Assembly (NCBI RefSeq): GCF_002836415.1
Contig: NZ_PJBP01000166.1
Coordinates: 1-52,686, forward strand
Origin: Psychromonas sp. MB-3u-54
GTDB taxonomy: Bacteria; Pseudomonadota; Gammaproteobacteria; Enterobacterales; Psychromonadaceae
Reading direction: 5' to 3'
DNA length: 52,686 nt
Shown here: positions 29,035 to 37,690 of the stretch, one piece after another
Numbering within the stretch: position 1 is the stretch's first letter
How the letters are laid out: each line of letters opens with the position of its first letter
Made by a program: the position numbers and the translations under genes
The notes under the pieces: generated by a model
What the model was told of the DNA's origin: nothing
Seen by the model: the letters and a program-made list of their open reading frames with translations, nothing else
Databases searched by the model: none

Positions 29035-29280
29035 AAGGCATTGAATGATTTTACTACTTGTCATTATTAGAACCTCAAGGTATTGAATGATTTCATTATT
29101 AGCTATTATTAGAACCTTAAGGTATTGAATTATTTAACTACTCGCCATTATTAAGGCATTGAATGATTTCATTATTAGCTATTATTAGAACCTTAAGGTA
29201 TTGAATTATTTCACTACTCGCCATTATTAAGGCATTGAATGATTTCATTATTAGCTATTATTAGAACCTTAAGGCATTGA
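29035..29280 (+). repeat. tandem array of vanZ-like gene start regions
   Basis: Six units, 42-42-34-42-34-42 bases, at 29035, 29077, 29119, 29153, 29195 and 29229; the seventh unit (29271) is the real gene start. The 42-base units contain AAGG, TTGAATGATT and the bases for the first eight or nine codons of the gene. The 34-base units have lost the ATG (ATT instead) and the last eight bases. Confidence 0.95.
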
Positions 29281-29649
29281 ATGATTTTACTACTCGCTAT
29301 TATTAGAAGCTATTGGATTATTATCACACTCTTCATTCTTACGGTAATAACCTTGCTGTCTCTCTATCCACTGGAAAATTTACCCTCTGTACCCGGTAGT
29401 GATAAAAATCATCACTTTATTGCTTATGGCGCACTGATCTTTCCAACCGCTTTGCGTAAACCAAAATATTGGCAGTTGATCTGCTTGTTTTTTATTTGTT
29501 GGAGCGGCGTGATTGAATTACTGCAACCCTACGTTAATCGTTACGGAGAGTGGCTGGATATGGCTGCCAATACCACGGGTATTGTCTGTGGTCTCCTGAT
29601 AGCTAAGCTGATAAGTTGGACTTTTACTGTTAAATCAAAGTGTGAATAA
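29281..29649 (+). CDS. VanZ-like family membrane protein
   Basis: A 122-residue inner-membrane protein with four hydrophobic segments. VanZ-family features are PGSDKNHHFIAYGAL (conserved Asp-Lys-x-x-H), WSGVIELLQPYV and RYGEWLDMAANTTGIVCGLL. Function unknown; named for a teicoplanin-resistance accessory protein, but resistance is not implied. AAGG lies 6 bases before the ATG, and the TGA of the last upstream micro-ORF directly abuts the ATG (TGAATG). Confidence 0.85.
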   Translation: MILLLAIIRSYWIIITLFILTVITLLSLYPLENLPSVPGSDKNHHFIAYGALIFPTALRKPKYWQLICLFFICWSGVIELLQPYVNRYGEWLDMAANTTGIVCGLLIAKLISWTFTVKSKCE

Positions 29650-29699
29650 ATAATTCAAAGCACAATAAAGATGAACAAAATTAGATTATTAAAAAAAGC

Positions 29700-29738
29700 A
29701 TAACTAAGCGGCCAAAAAAACGTCTTAGCTTTTTATTG
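29700..29738 (+). terminator. probable terminator after the VanZ-like gene
   Basis: CTAAG/CTTAG stem with flanking A/T pairs, a long loop, then TTTTTATT. Moderate quality. Confidence 0.45.
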
Positions 29739-29821
29739 AACAGGTTATAAAATATGACCTGTTTTACTCACCACTCTGTGCAAAGTTGTAACGGACAACT
29801 AACTTCATTTTGAGGATCTCA

Positions 29822-30244
29822 ATGGAAAAGAAACAGCAGAAAATCGACTTTCAGGGCAAGACATTTGGATCTTTATTGGTTATTGAACGCGCCAGTTCTG
29901 ATCGCCATCTGGTAGCTGATAATTTCAATTATTGGTTATGTATATGCAAATGTGGTGATCATCTTTTAGTTGAAAATAAGCAATTTTTTAATCGCATCGA
30001 TCCGCTGATCCGCAGTTGTGGTTGCCATAGCAAAGTTCACAATTCCCTGGTCAATAATCAATATGGTTACCTGACAGTATTATGTAAAACATTAAATCAG
30101 GGGCAAACAGTTAAGCGTATTAGGGGATATATTACGTATTTATGTTTATGCCGTTGCGGCAATAAATATACCGCCATGAGGCAGAGCTTGTTGAAGGAAA
30201 AGGTAAAAAGTTGCGGTTGCCACCTTGAGCATAAAGCGGGATAG
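29822..30244 (+). CDS. double zinc-ribbon protein related to phage AP2/HNH-associated modules
   Basis: A 140-residue protein made of two copies of a roughly 55-residue module. Module 1 has GKTFGSLLVIERAS, WLCICKCGDHLLV and SCGCHS. Module 2 has NNQYGYLTVL, YLCLCRCGNKY and SCGCHLE. Each offers CxCG...CGC ligands for one zinc. The same module occurs at the front of phage and mobile AP2/HNH endonuclease-like proteins, so DNA binding is plausible, but no nuclease motif is present. A TTG at 29810 is possible; the ATG at 29822 with GAGG upstream is preferred. Function unknown. Confidence 0.7.
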   Translation: MEKKQQKIDFQGKTFGSLLVIERASSDRHLVADNFNYWLCICKCGDHLLVENKQFFNRIDPLIRSCGCHSKVHNSLVNNQYGYLTVLCKTLNQGQTVKRIRGYITYLCLCRCGNKYTAMRQSLLKEKVKSCGCHLEHKAG

Positions 30245-30540
30245 ATTATTGACTCCCATATCGATCTGTCATGACTCACTTCATGGAAAATTAACCAGCG
30301 GCAGGATAAACGCCGGGTTGATATTCGCAAACGGATGGGAATGGCTAAAAAACAGGTAGTTACAAAGGCGAATAGTAAATCCTGATAAATTTCAGCTGTG
30401 ATCGGAGCGTTATGAGATCAAAAAAGCTGTTCAAATCAACCTTGATTGAGCCTTTATTATTTCTATACTCCTTTCTCTCCCGACAGAATTCGCTTAAACT
30501 CTTCTGTATATTGATCAACGATTAGGAATAATCTGAAATA
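30245..30540. other. intergenic, one possible remnant
   Basis: A short frame at about 30290-30390 reads RRVDIRKRMGMAKKQVV, faintly like the end of a reverse transcriptase, but it is too short to assign. It should also contain the EamA gene promoter. Confidence 0.3.
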
Positions 30541-31449
30541 ATGAAGAATGAAAAACGCGCATTAGTGCTAGGACTTACAGCCGTACTGCTCTGGTCAACC
30601 GTAGCTGTCGCATTTAAGCTGACACTTCAGGAGTTTACTCCGATTCAAATGTTAACCGTAGCGAGCTTTGTCTCTGCCATTGTGTTAACGGCTATCTGCT
30701 ATATGCAGGGAAAGCTGCATCAGCTGCGTATCACTTTTTTTTCTAATCCACTCAACTATCTGATTCTTGGGCTAATAAACCCGCTTGCCTATTACTTGAT
30801 TCTATTTAAAGCTTATGACTTACTTCCTGCATCTCAGGCTCAGCCTTTAAACTACAGTTGGGCAATTACACTGACCTTAATGGCTGCATTGTTTTTAGGG
30901 CAAAAAATTCGTAAGCAGGACTGGATTGCCTGTGCGCTGGGATACGCTGGTGTCATTGTTATAGCGACAAAGGGCGATCTATTAGCTTTAGATTTTGACA
31001 GCCCTCTGGGCGTTATTCTGGCACTTCTTTCAACACTGCTTTGGGCGGGATATTGGATTTTAAACGCAAAAAACAAAGCCGATCCTGTGGTCGGAGTTCT
31101 TCTGGGATTTATCGTTGCTTTACCTTTTGCTGTTGCTCTGTGTATTTATGAAGGCGCTATCTGGGAGCAAAGTTTTCAAGGTTGGTTGGCGGTCACCTAC
31201 GTTGGATTATTTGAGATGGGGATCACCTTTATGCTCTGGTTATCTGCGCTTAAGGCCACTGACAATACTGGGCGGATCAGCACCCTGATTTTTATCTCAC
31301 CCTTTATTTCGCTGCTACTGCTTGCCTATATCATTGGAGAAACCATTCCGCCCTCAACCCTGATTGGCTTGGCTATGATTGTAAGCGGACTAATATTCCA
31401 ACAGGTAATGAAACCATCTAATGTTGATATTGAAACTTGCAAGCCGTGA
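30541..31449 (+). CDS. EamA-family (DMT superfamily) transporter
   Basis: A 302-residue inner-membrane protein with ten predicted helices in two EamA repeats (about 6-137 and 152-290). Typical motifs are ALVLGLTAVLLWSTVAVAFK at the start and the repeat ends YAGVIVIA and IVSGLIFQQ. Likely an exporter of metabolites or amino acids; the substrate cannot be read from sequence. Stands alone. Confidence 0.88.
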   Translation: MKNEKRALVLGLTAVLLWSTVAVAFKLTLQEFTPIQMLTVASFVSAIVLTAICYMQGKLHQLRITFFSNPLNYLILGLINPLAYYLILFKAYDLLPASQAQPLNYSWAITLTLMAALFLGQKIRKQDWIACALGYAGVIVIATKGDLLALDFDSPLGVILALLSTLLWAGYWILNAKNKADPVVGVLLGFIVALPFAVALCIYEGAIWEQSFQGWLAVTYVGLFEMGITFMLWLSALKATDNTGRISTLIFISPFISLLLLAYIIGETIPPSTLIGLAMIVSGLIFQQVMKPSNVDIETCKP

Positions 31450-32192
31450 GGTGGCGCGGTCAAAGTAATGGCCAATATTGTGAAGAACAGGACGTTATGA
31501 ATAAAACTCACCACGAAGTTCGAATTGATTTTAACCAGCGAGTGCCTTCGGATTTAAGTTTATGATCTAATTTCATCATCCCCTTCAATGATCTGGGTTG
31601 GATAATTACATTGTGTACGGGGACTTACATAGGAGTCTTTACTCTACGCAGCGCCTCTGTGCCTTCTGTGTTAGTACTTTTAAGTTTGTGACAAAAAATT
31701 TTATCATAAAAATGAATAGGCTTATTTAAGTCCGAAGATACTAGACTGATCACCTTTTTAGTTCTTTTGGTATTAATATCAGCTTTACTGTTTTCCGGAT
31801 TAAGATTAATAGAACCTATCTCCGCCAGATCCCCGCTGCACAATATTCACTGAATAAAAATCCCAAATAATGGTAAATATCAGATCAGCCTATTTTCCCC
31901 TGATCATTCGCTCTTTTGAACTGAGACGTAGAATTCATCGCATATTGCTGAATTTTTCGGCAATACTAGCGCAATCGGAGGGGCTGTCTTTATAATCAGC
32001 GGCACAAAGATCGATCTGTTGGGTGTCTGGTTTTTTAAGAGATGTATTATGTGCCCCGGAATGGGTTGATTTTAAATTAAATTATTTCCGTATTAGCTAT
32101 CGGCAGTGGCTTTCAGAAAATTATCTAAACTGTTTTTTAAAAAAGCAAAGCTTTGGGTGCCTCTGTTTTTTTTTGGGTATACAATAGTCTTT
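31450..32192. other. gene-free stretch containing a truncated ORF and MITE copy 2
   Basis: A new ORF starts at ATG 31498 (MNKTHHEVRIDFNQ) but is cut by the MITE-like element at 31541. The remainder to the riboswitch shows no supported gene. Confidence 0.4.
31541..31742. repeat. MITE-like element, copy 2
   Basis: About 202 bp bounded by AGTGCCTTCGGATTTAAG and CTTATTTAAGTCCGAAGATACT, imperfect inverted repeats. The right 40 bases nearly match copy 1 (25540-25766). No coding capacity. It interrupts a short ORF. Confidence 0.6.
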
Positions 32193-32269
32193 CTCAACGG
32201 GGTGCTTTAAAAAGCTGAGATGATTAAACCCGTATACCTGAACCAGATAATGCTGGCGTAGGAATTGAG
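32193..32269 (+). promoter_or_regulatory. TPP riboswitch (THI element)
   Basis: P1 CTCAA/TTGAG (32193-32197 with 32265-32269) encloses the conserved GGGGTGC...GCTGAGAT, ACCCGTATACCTGAACC and AATGCTGGCGTAGG. This is the thiamine pyrophosphate aptamer. It lies 67 bases before the thiB start, whose ribosome-binding site would be the control target. Confidence 0.95.
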
Positions 32270-32336
32270 CTTATCAGTGTTATTTTTATGATCTGCCTGT
32301 CAATCCTATGCTTTCAAACTAAAAATGGAGCGCATA

Positions 32337-33323
32337 GTGAAAAAAATTATTCCTTTAATGGCCTTGTCGGTCATCATTTCAATGCCGGTATTGGCTGAAA
32401 AACTGGTCGTTTATACCTATGACTCCTTTGCTTCAGATTGGGGACCCGGTCCTAAAGTTAAACAGGCATTCGAAAAAAACTGCGCCTGCAGTCTGGAATT
32501 TGTTGCATTGGACGATGGTGTTTCAATTTTAAATCGATTGCGCTTAGAAGGGAAAAATACTAAAGCAGATGTATTGCTGGGACTCGACAATAATTTAATG
32601 ACTGAAGCCAAAAAGACGGGACTATTAGCAAAGCACAAGGTTGATACGAGTAAAGTGATCCTCGCCGATGGTTGGTCGAATAATACCTTTGTGCCCTTTG
32701 ATTATGGTTATTTTTCCTTTGTTTATAATAAAGAAACCCTGTCAAATCCTCCTGAAAGCCTAAAAGAATTAGTTGAGCAACGTCAAGATATTAACGTTAT
32801 CTACCAGGATCCCCGCACCTCGACACCAGGATTGGGATTAATGTTATGGATGAAATGGGTTTATGGTGATCAAGCCGATGATGCATGGAAGAAACTTGCG
32901 CAAAAAACCGTGACTGTGACTAAGGGGTGGTCTGAAGCTTATAGTATGTTCTTAAAAGGGGAGGCCGATATGGTACTTTCTTACTCAACGTCCCCCGCTT
33001 ATCATATTATTGCTGAAGGGAAAAATCAGTATGCTGCGGCCAATTTTTCTGAAGGTAATTACACGCAAGTGGAGGTTGCAGCAAAAGTTAAAAGCAGTAA
33101 AAATGAAAAGCTTGCAGACGAGTTTATGGCATTTATTGTCAGTGATGAGTTCCAGTCACTGATGCCGACCGGGAATTGGATGTATCCTGTTACCGATGTG
33201 GCGCTTCCTGAAGGGTTTAAAAAATTAACTATCCCCTCAAGGTCTTTTTCATTTACAGCAGAAAAGGTCGACAATAATAGAAAAGCATGGATAAGAGAGT
33301 GGCAGAGCTCTTTAATTTATTAA
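32337..33323 (+). CDS. thiB: ThiB, periplasmic thiamine-binding protein
   Basis: A 328-residue solute-binding protein for thiamine and its phosphates. The signal peptide MKKIIPLMALSVIISMPVLA is followed by EKLVVYTYDSF, then DVLLGLDNNLM, FVPFDYGYFSFVYN and a C-terminal NWMYPVTDVALP...KAWIREW, all typical of ThiB/TbpA. The frame has an ATG at 32325, but the GTG at 32337 is preceded by GGAG at the right distance and begins the signal peptide. First gene of a TPP-regulated transporter. Confidence 0.94.
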   Translation: MKKIIPLMALSVIISMPVLAEKLVVYTYDSFASDWGPGPKVKQAFEKNCACSLEFVALDDGVSILNRLRLEGKNTKADVLLGLDNNLMTEAKKTGLLAKHKVDTSKVILADGWSNNTFVPFDYGYFSFVYNKETLSNPPESLKELVEQRQDINVIYQDPRTSTPGLGLMLWMKWVYGDQADDAWKKLAQKTVTVTKGWSEAYSMFLKGEADMVLSYSTSPAYHIIAEGKNQYAAANFSEGNYTQVEVAAKVKSSKNEKLADEFMAFIVSDEFQSLMPTGNWMYPVTDVALPEGFKKLTIPSRSFSFTAEKVDNNRKAWIREWQSSLIY

Positions 33324-33336
33324 ACATTCGCTCACT

Positions 33337-34929
33337 GTGCCTGCAAAGTCTTATACTTTACCCGGTTTAATTATTGCCGGGTTTATCTGTCTTTTTGTTG
33401 CGGCTTCTGTCTCTGCTTTGTTATTTTACTCGCCCGGTTTTAACCCCGCTTTATTATGGCAAGACGCCTATTACCGTCACGTTACAAAATTTAGCTTCTA
33501 TCAAGCATTTTTATCAACAATATTAAGCGTTGGCCTGGCGATCCCTGTGGCTCATGCGCTTTCTCGTCGTCACTTTTTTGGCAAGTCTTTTTTACTTAAA
33601 TTATTTGCGACAACCCTGGTTTTACCGGTATTAGTGGGGGTTTTTGGTTTGTTATCTGTCTATGGCAACAGTGGTTTGATAGCACAACTACTGGCAATGA
33701 TCGATCAAACACTACCATTTTCTATTTACGGCTTAAACGGCATACTCTTAGCGCATGTTTTTTTTAATTTACCCTTTGCAGCGCGTTTGCTCTTGCAGTC
33801 TTTACACTCTATTCCCAGTGAGCACCACCAGTTATCATCACATCTTGGCATCTCTCATTGGAATAAATTTAAATTAATCGAATGGCCCTGCTTACGCCAA
33901 CAGTTACCGCACGTTTGCGGATTGGTCTTTATGCTTTGTTTTACCAGCTTTGCGACTGTGATGGCGCTGGGAGGCGGACCGAAAGCGACAACTATTGAGC
34001 TGGCCATTTATCAGGCTATTAAGTTTGATTTTGATTTACAAGCGGGGGCCCTATTAGCACTGTGGCAAATATTACTTTGCGGCAGCCTGGCAATAGGAAT
34101 CCAACGTTTTTCGCGGCCGGTGCCTCTTTCCAACACGGCAGGTAAACAAAGCTTGTATTTATTTAATGATAATAGGGCAGCAAAAATTTGGGATTCATTG
34201 TGGATAAGTCTGGTACTTTTTCTGGTTATTCCTCCCTTACTGATGATTGTGATCAACGGTCTTAATGCAAAATTTATGAGTGTGATCAGTTCGACTTCAT
34301 TTTGGGATGCACTGCAAAATTCATTTTTAGTGGCAATTTTTGCCGCTTTTATTGCGCTTTTTGCGGGATTTTTTATGCTGCTTACCAGCCGCTCCTGGCG
34401 ATTAGTCGGCATTGATTTTAAAGCTGATCAGTTAGAATTAATTGCCACTATCATCTTAGTGACACCGGGTCTGGTTATTAGTACAGGTTTGTTTCTATTG
34501 CTCAGAAATATAACCGATGTATTTAGTTTTGCCATTGTCATCGTTATCGCGGTGAATGCCCTGATGGCTTTACCCTATGTGATTAAAACGCTTGCCCAAC
34601 CTATGTTACAAGTTGCTCAGCAATATGACCGATTATGTGAAAGTTTAGGTGTTTTTGGATTTTCACGTTTTTATCTGATTGAATGGCGCGCTATAAAGCG
34701 ACCAATTATTCATGCTTTTTCCATTAGTTTTGTACTGTCTATGGGAGATCTCAGTGCAATTGCACTGTTCGGCAGTCAAGATTTGAGAACCTTACCTCTG
34801 TATCTATTGCAATTATTGGGTAGTTATCAGATGGAGTCGGCTGCGGTTGTGTCTCTATTTTTATTTATTTTGAGCATAGGTATCTTTAGTGCTGTAGAGC
34901 AGATCAGCAGTAAAAATAAGATATATTAA
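33337..34929 (+). CDS. thiP: ThiP, thiamine ABC transporter permease
   Basis: A 530-residue fused permease with about twelve membrane helices and two EAA-type loops for ThiQ contact (LSSHLGISHWNKFKLIEWP near residue 170; CESLGVFGFSRFYLIEW near 435). GTG start, 13 bases behind thiB, with no clear ribosome-binding site, implying coupling to thiB translation. thiQ would normally follow directly but is displaced by a repeat element. Confidence 0.94.
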   Translation: MPAKSYTLPGLIIAGFICLFVAASVSALLFYSPGFNPALLWQDAYYRHVTKFSFYQAFLSTILSVGLAIPVAHALSRRHFFGKSFLLKLFATTLVLPVLVGVFGLLSVYGNSGLIAQLLAMIDQTLPFSIYGLNGILLAHVFFNLPFAARLLLQSLHSIPSEHHQLSSHLGISHWNKFKLIEWPCLRQQLPHVCGLVFMLCFTSFATVMALGGGPKATTIELAIYQAIKFDFDLQAGALLALWQILLCGSLAIGIQRFSRPVPLSNTAGKQSLYLFNDNRAAKIWDSLWISLVLFLVIPPLLMIVINGLNAKFMSVISSTSFWDALQNSFLVAIFAAFIALFAGFFMLLTSRSWRLVGIDFKADQLELIATIILVTPGLVISTGLFLLLRNITDVFSFAIVIVIAVNALMALPYVIKTLAQPMLQVAQQYDRLCESLGVFGFSRFYLIEWRAIKRPIIHAFSISFVLSMGDLSAIALFGSQDLRTLPLYLLQLLGSYQMESAAVVSLFLFILSIGIFSAVEQISSKNKIY

Positions 34930-34953
34930 CCATTAATCGAAATCTGATGATGT

Positions 34954-35278
34954 TATACCCATGATACTTCAAGATGCAAAGTCAGCAAGGAAAATTGTGC
35001 TGAGATGCTAGGCATAAAATTGAAGGTTAGTTATTCTACATAGAGATTTTATAACAACGCAGATTGGCACAATTTACCTTACCCTACGGGGCGCAAGGTC
35101 GAAAACCAGCGCTGCGTTGCATCAATCGAAAAGGGAATAACCATTTAAGATGTAAATGCTTGCATTTACATCTACCGCTAGAGGATTAACGCAGTTAATC
35201 GCTCGAAAGGTCATGTTGCGCCTTGCTCTGATCGAAGACCTTGCGCCTGACAAAGCAGCTTGAAGTAACATGGGTATA
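34954..35278. repeat. 325-bp inverted-repeat (MITE-like) element between thiP and thiQ
   Basis: The ends TATACCCATGATACTTCAAG and (reverse) TATACCCATGTTACTTCAAG form near-perfect inverted repeats. The inside holds a perfect hairpin AGATGTAAATGC/GCATTTACATCT (about 35139-35163) and GATTAAC/GTTAATC (about 35184-35200). No ORF. Similar TATACCC-ended elements are common in marine gammaproteobacteria (recalled, not searched). Confidence 0.8.
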
Positions 35279-35335
35279 TGCACATTCATTAATTTACTTT
35301 TGATAAGACTTTTAAAATAATGACTTAAGGTAAAT

Positions 35336-36046
35336 ATGATTAACTTTTTTAATGTTAAATATTACTATCGGCAGGAGGAATTTAGTTTTGATGTGGAAAT
35401 TCCACCGGGCGCTATTGTCGCCATTTTGGGGGCAAGTGGTGCAGGTAAAAGTACCCTGTTAAATTTAGCGGCGGGTTTTATTCATCCACGCAGTGGTGAT
35501 ATTTTTATGGACGGGAAATCTGTTGTGGATGTTGAACCGCATCTACGGCCGATGGCTATGTTATTTCAAGAAAACAATTTATTCGCGCATTTATCTGTTG
35601 CAGATAATATTGGCTTAGGCTTGCACCCCGGTCTTAAATTAAGTAGCGCAGATCGTGAAAAGGTACAGAATATTGCTAAACAAGTTGGAATAGATAAACT
35701 TTTATCGCGTTTTCCGGAGCAAATATCCGGAGGGCAAAAACAGCGTGTCGCGTTGGCGCGATGTTTTGTCCAAAATAAATCCCTGTTGTTACTCGATGAA
35801 CCTTTTTCCGCTCTGGATCCTATTTTACGAGAAGAGATGTTAACTATTGTGAAAGATTTATCTGCTACCAAAAATGTAACGGTTTTAATGGTCACTCACC
35901 ATATCTCCGATGCTATCAATGTGGCATCACATTATCTCTTTGTAAATAATGGCGCTATAAGCAGTATTGATGAGATCTCTGTACTTACGGGCAGCCACCA
36001 AAATGATAATTTAAAAAAATTCCTGCAGGCGGGTTTACCCTCGTAG
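35336..36046 (+). CDS. thiQ: ThiQ, thiamine ABC transporter ATPase
   Basis: A 236-residue ABC ATPase with Walker A GASGAGKST (about 33-41), Q-loop QENNLF, signature ISGGQKQR, Walker B LLLLDEPFSALD and H-loop VTHH. It powers ThiBP. AAGG precedes the ATG. It is separated from thiP by 406 bases that contain a 325-bp repeat element, so expression depends either on read-through of the hairpins or on a new promoter at the element edge. Confidence 0.94.
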   Translation: MINFFNVKYYYRQEEFSFDVEIPPGAIVAILGASGAGKSTLLNLAAGFIHPRSGDIFMDGKSVVDVEPHLRPMAMLFQENNLFAHLSVADNIGLGLHPGLKLSSADREKVQNIAKQVGIDKLLSRFPEQISGGQKQRVALARCFVQNKSLLLLDEPFSALDPILREEMLTIVKDLSATKNVTVLMVTHHISDAINVASHYLFVNNGAISSIDEISVLTGSHQNDNLKKFLQAGLPS

Positions 36047-36068
36047 TGAGTATCACTATTTTACTGTT

Positions 36069-36094
36069 AAAAAAACCGCAATTAAGCGGTTTTT
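36069..36094. terminator. bidirectional terminator between thiQ and crp
   Basis: AAAAAACCGC/GCGGTTTTTT stem with an AATTAA loop. The A and T runs suit both converging genes. Confidence 0.88.
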
Positions 36095-36112
36095 TACAAG
36101 TTATCGGTGAGC

Positions 36113-36751
36113 TTAGCGCGTCCCAAAAACCACAATTGTTTTGCCGTGAGCAGAAATAAGACCTTGCTCCTCAAGCATTTTAAGGATTCGACCAACTGTT
36201 TCACGTGAACAACCGACAATCTGACCTATTTCCTGACGAGTGATTTTGATTTGCATGCCATCGGGGTGAGTCATTGCGTCCGGCTGCTTGGCCAAATCCA
36301 GCAGTGTATTTGCGATACGTCCTGTGACATCCAAAAAGGCAAGGTTACCCACTTTTTGGCTTGTAATCTGTAAACGATCAGCCATTTGCTTTGATAAACG
36401 CATTAAAATTTCAGGATTGACAGTGATCAGTTGATTGAATTTCTTATAAGAAATCTCAGCAACTTCACAGGGGGTTTTTGCTTTAATTGAAGCACTGCGA
36501 ATTGGATTTTCCTGTTTATCAAATAAACCTAATTCACCAATGAAATCACCTTGATTTAAGTAAGATAAAATCATTTCTTTACCTTCTTCGTCTTTAATCA
36601 CAACTGCAACCGAGCCTTTAACGATGAAATAAAGTGTATCGGCCTTTTCTCCAGCATGAATAAGTATACTTTTAGCTGGATATTTATGTGTGTGACAGTG
36701 TGATAAAAACCACTCCAACGTTGGATCGGTTTGAGGTTTGGTTATTATCAT
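36113..36751 (-). CDS. crp: CRP, cAMP receptor protein
   Basis: A 212-residue global regulator. The opening [21 protein letters not shown] and the helix-turn-helix [24 protein letters not shown] are almost identical to E. coli CRP. The cAMP pocket GELGLF...RSAS is present. The insert DKQENPI differs slightly from E. coli in the loop before the cAMP-contact Arg/Ser. It lacks the N-terminal Fe-S cysteines of FNR. TMAO respiration and many carbon genes may be under it. Confidence 0.97.
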   Translation of the reverse strand: MIITKPQTDPTLEWFLSHCHTHKYPAKSILIHAGEKADTLYFIVKGSVAVVIKDEEGKEMILSYLNQGDFIGELGLFDKQENPIRSASIKAKTPCEVAEISYKKFNQLITVNPEILMRLSKQMADRLQITSQKVGNLAFLDVTGRIANTLLDLAKQPDAMTHPDGMQIKITRQEIGQIVGCSRETVGRILKMLEEQGLISAHGKTIVVFGTR

Positions 36752-37000
36752 AAATCTCCCTTAATAGGTATGAATAGCTAATGTGCTATTTCTTGTTTTG
36801 GTTTATTCGCCAAAATAATAATGACAGTTATTTACATGGAATAGAATTTTATTGTATCTCTTTTTAATAGATGCCCATAACACTTATGCTGTTATCCTAT
36901 TTGATAAATCAGATCTTTGTCAAAAAAACCAATTAATTTTGTATTAATTTATTTTATATTGTAGGCACAGTAGAGAATTGATTGAATTTTAATCAATTGT

Positions 37001-37228
37001 TTATTGCTGTTGTTGGGATAGTTGCTCCTTGCGAATAAGCGTCACGCTCTCGGAAAGTTCTGAGTAGAGAATAACAATGCTGCCACGCTTTAATAAGGTG
37101 AATACTTGTACTGTTTTCTCGGCTAACGAAACCTCCTGTTCTCCGTAGTCTGTTCCCTCACGTAAGACAAAATGTTCGATTAAGTTATGTAATGTATCTG
37201 CATCTAGATCTTGATAGGGTATAAGCAT
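37001..37228 (-). CDS. yheU: YheU/UPF0270 family protein
   Basis: A 75-residue cytosolic protein of unknown function. MLIPYQDLDADTLHNLIE and FVLREGTDYGE match E. coli YheU, and the ending is a Gln-rich QLSQQQQ. In enteric bacteria yheU also lies near crp; prkB and yhfA are missing here. GAGG lies 9 bases before the ATG. Its 5' half and upstream region are tandemly copied three times further upstream. Confidence 0.9.
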   Translation of the reverse strand: MLIPYQDLDADTLHNLIEHFVLREGTDYGEQEVSLAEKTVQVFTLLKRGSIVILYSELSESVTLIRKEQLSQQQQ

Positions 37229-37660
37229 AAATATTCCTCAAGTTGCGCACTGTTTTCTCGGCTGAAGAGACCTGCTGTTCCCTCACGACTCAGGTAATAT
37301 AGCAAAATATTTGATTAAGTGATGTAATGTATCTAAATCCTGATAGGGTATGAGTATAAATATTCATCAAGTTGCTTACACTGTTTTTTCGTCTAAAGAG
37401 ATCTCCTGTTCGCCGTGATCTGTATCCTCATGGCTTAAGTAATATAGTAAAATGTTCGATTAAGTTATGTATCTGCATCCTGATAGGGTATGAGTATAAA
37501 TATTCATCAAGTTGCTTACACTGTTTTTTCGGCTAAAGAGATCTCCTGTTCGCCGTGATCTGTTTCCTCATGGCTTACGTAATATAGTAAAATGTTCGAT
37601 TAAGTTATGCATATGAATCCAGATAGGATATAAGCATAAATATTCCTCAAGTTGCTTGAG
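37109..37660 (-). repeat. tandem copies of the yheU 5' region
   Basis: Four direct units of about 130-142 bases: 37109-37247 (inside and before yheU), 37248-37378, 37379-37518 and 37519-37660. Each runs from mid-yheU through its start codon and ribosome-binding region. In units 2 and 3 the start is ATA and GAGG became GATG. The outermost unit keeps GAGG and ATG (MLISYLDSYA then stop). Confidence 0.9.
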
Positions 37661-37690
37661 TGTGAATGTACATCAAATGGAAAGGTAAGT

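Noticed and set aside
30290..30390. Possible reverse-transcriptase C-terminal fragment (RRVDIRKRMGMAKK)
   Set aside because: About 30 residues only, with no YADD-type motif nearby and no intron or retron structure seen.
36113..36751. Possibility that this regulator is FNR
   Set aside because: No N-terminal Fe-S cysteine cluster, and near identity to CRP in the cAMP pocket and recognition helix.
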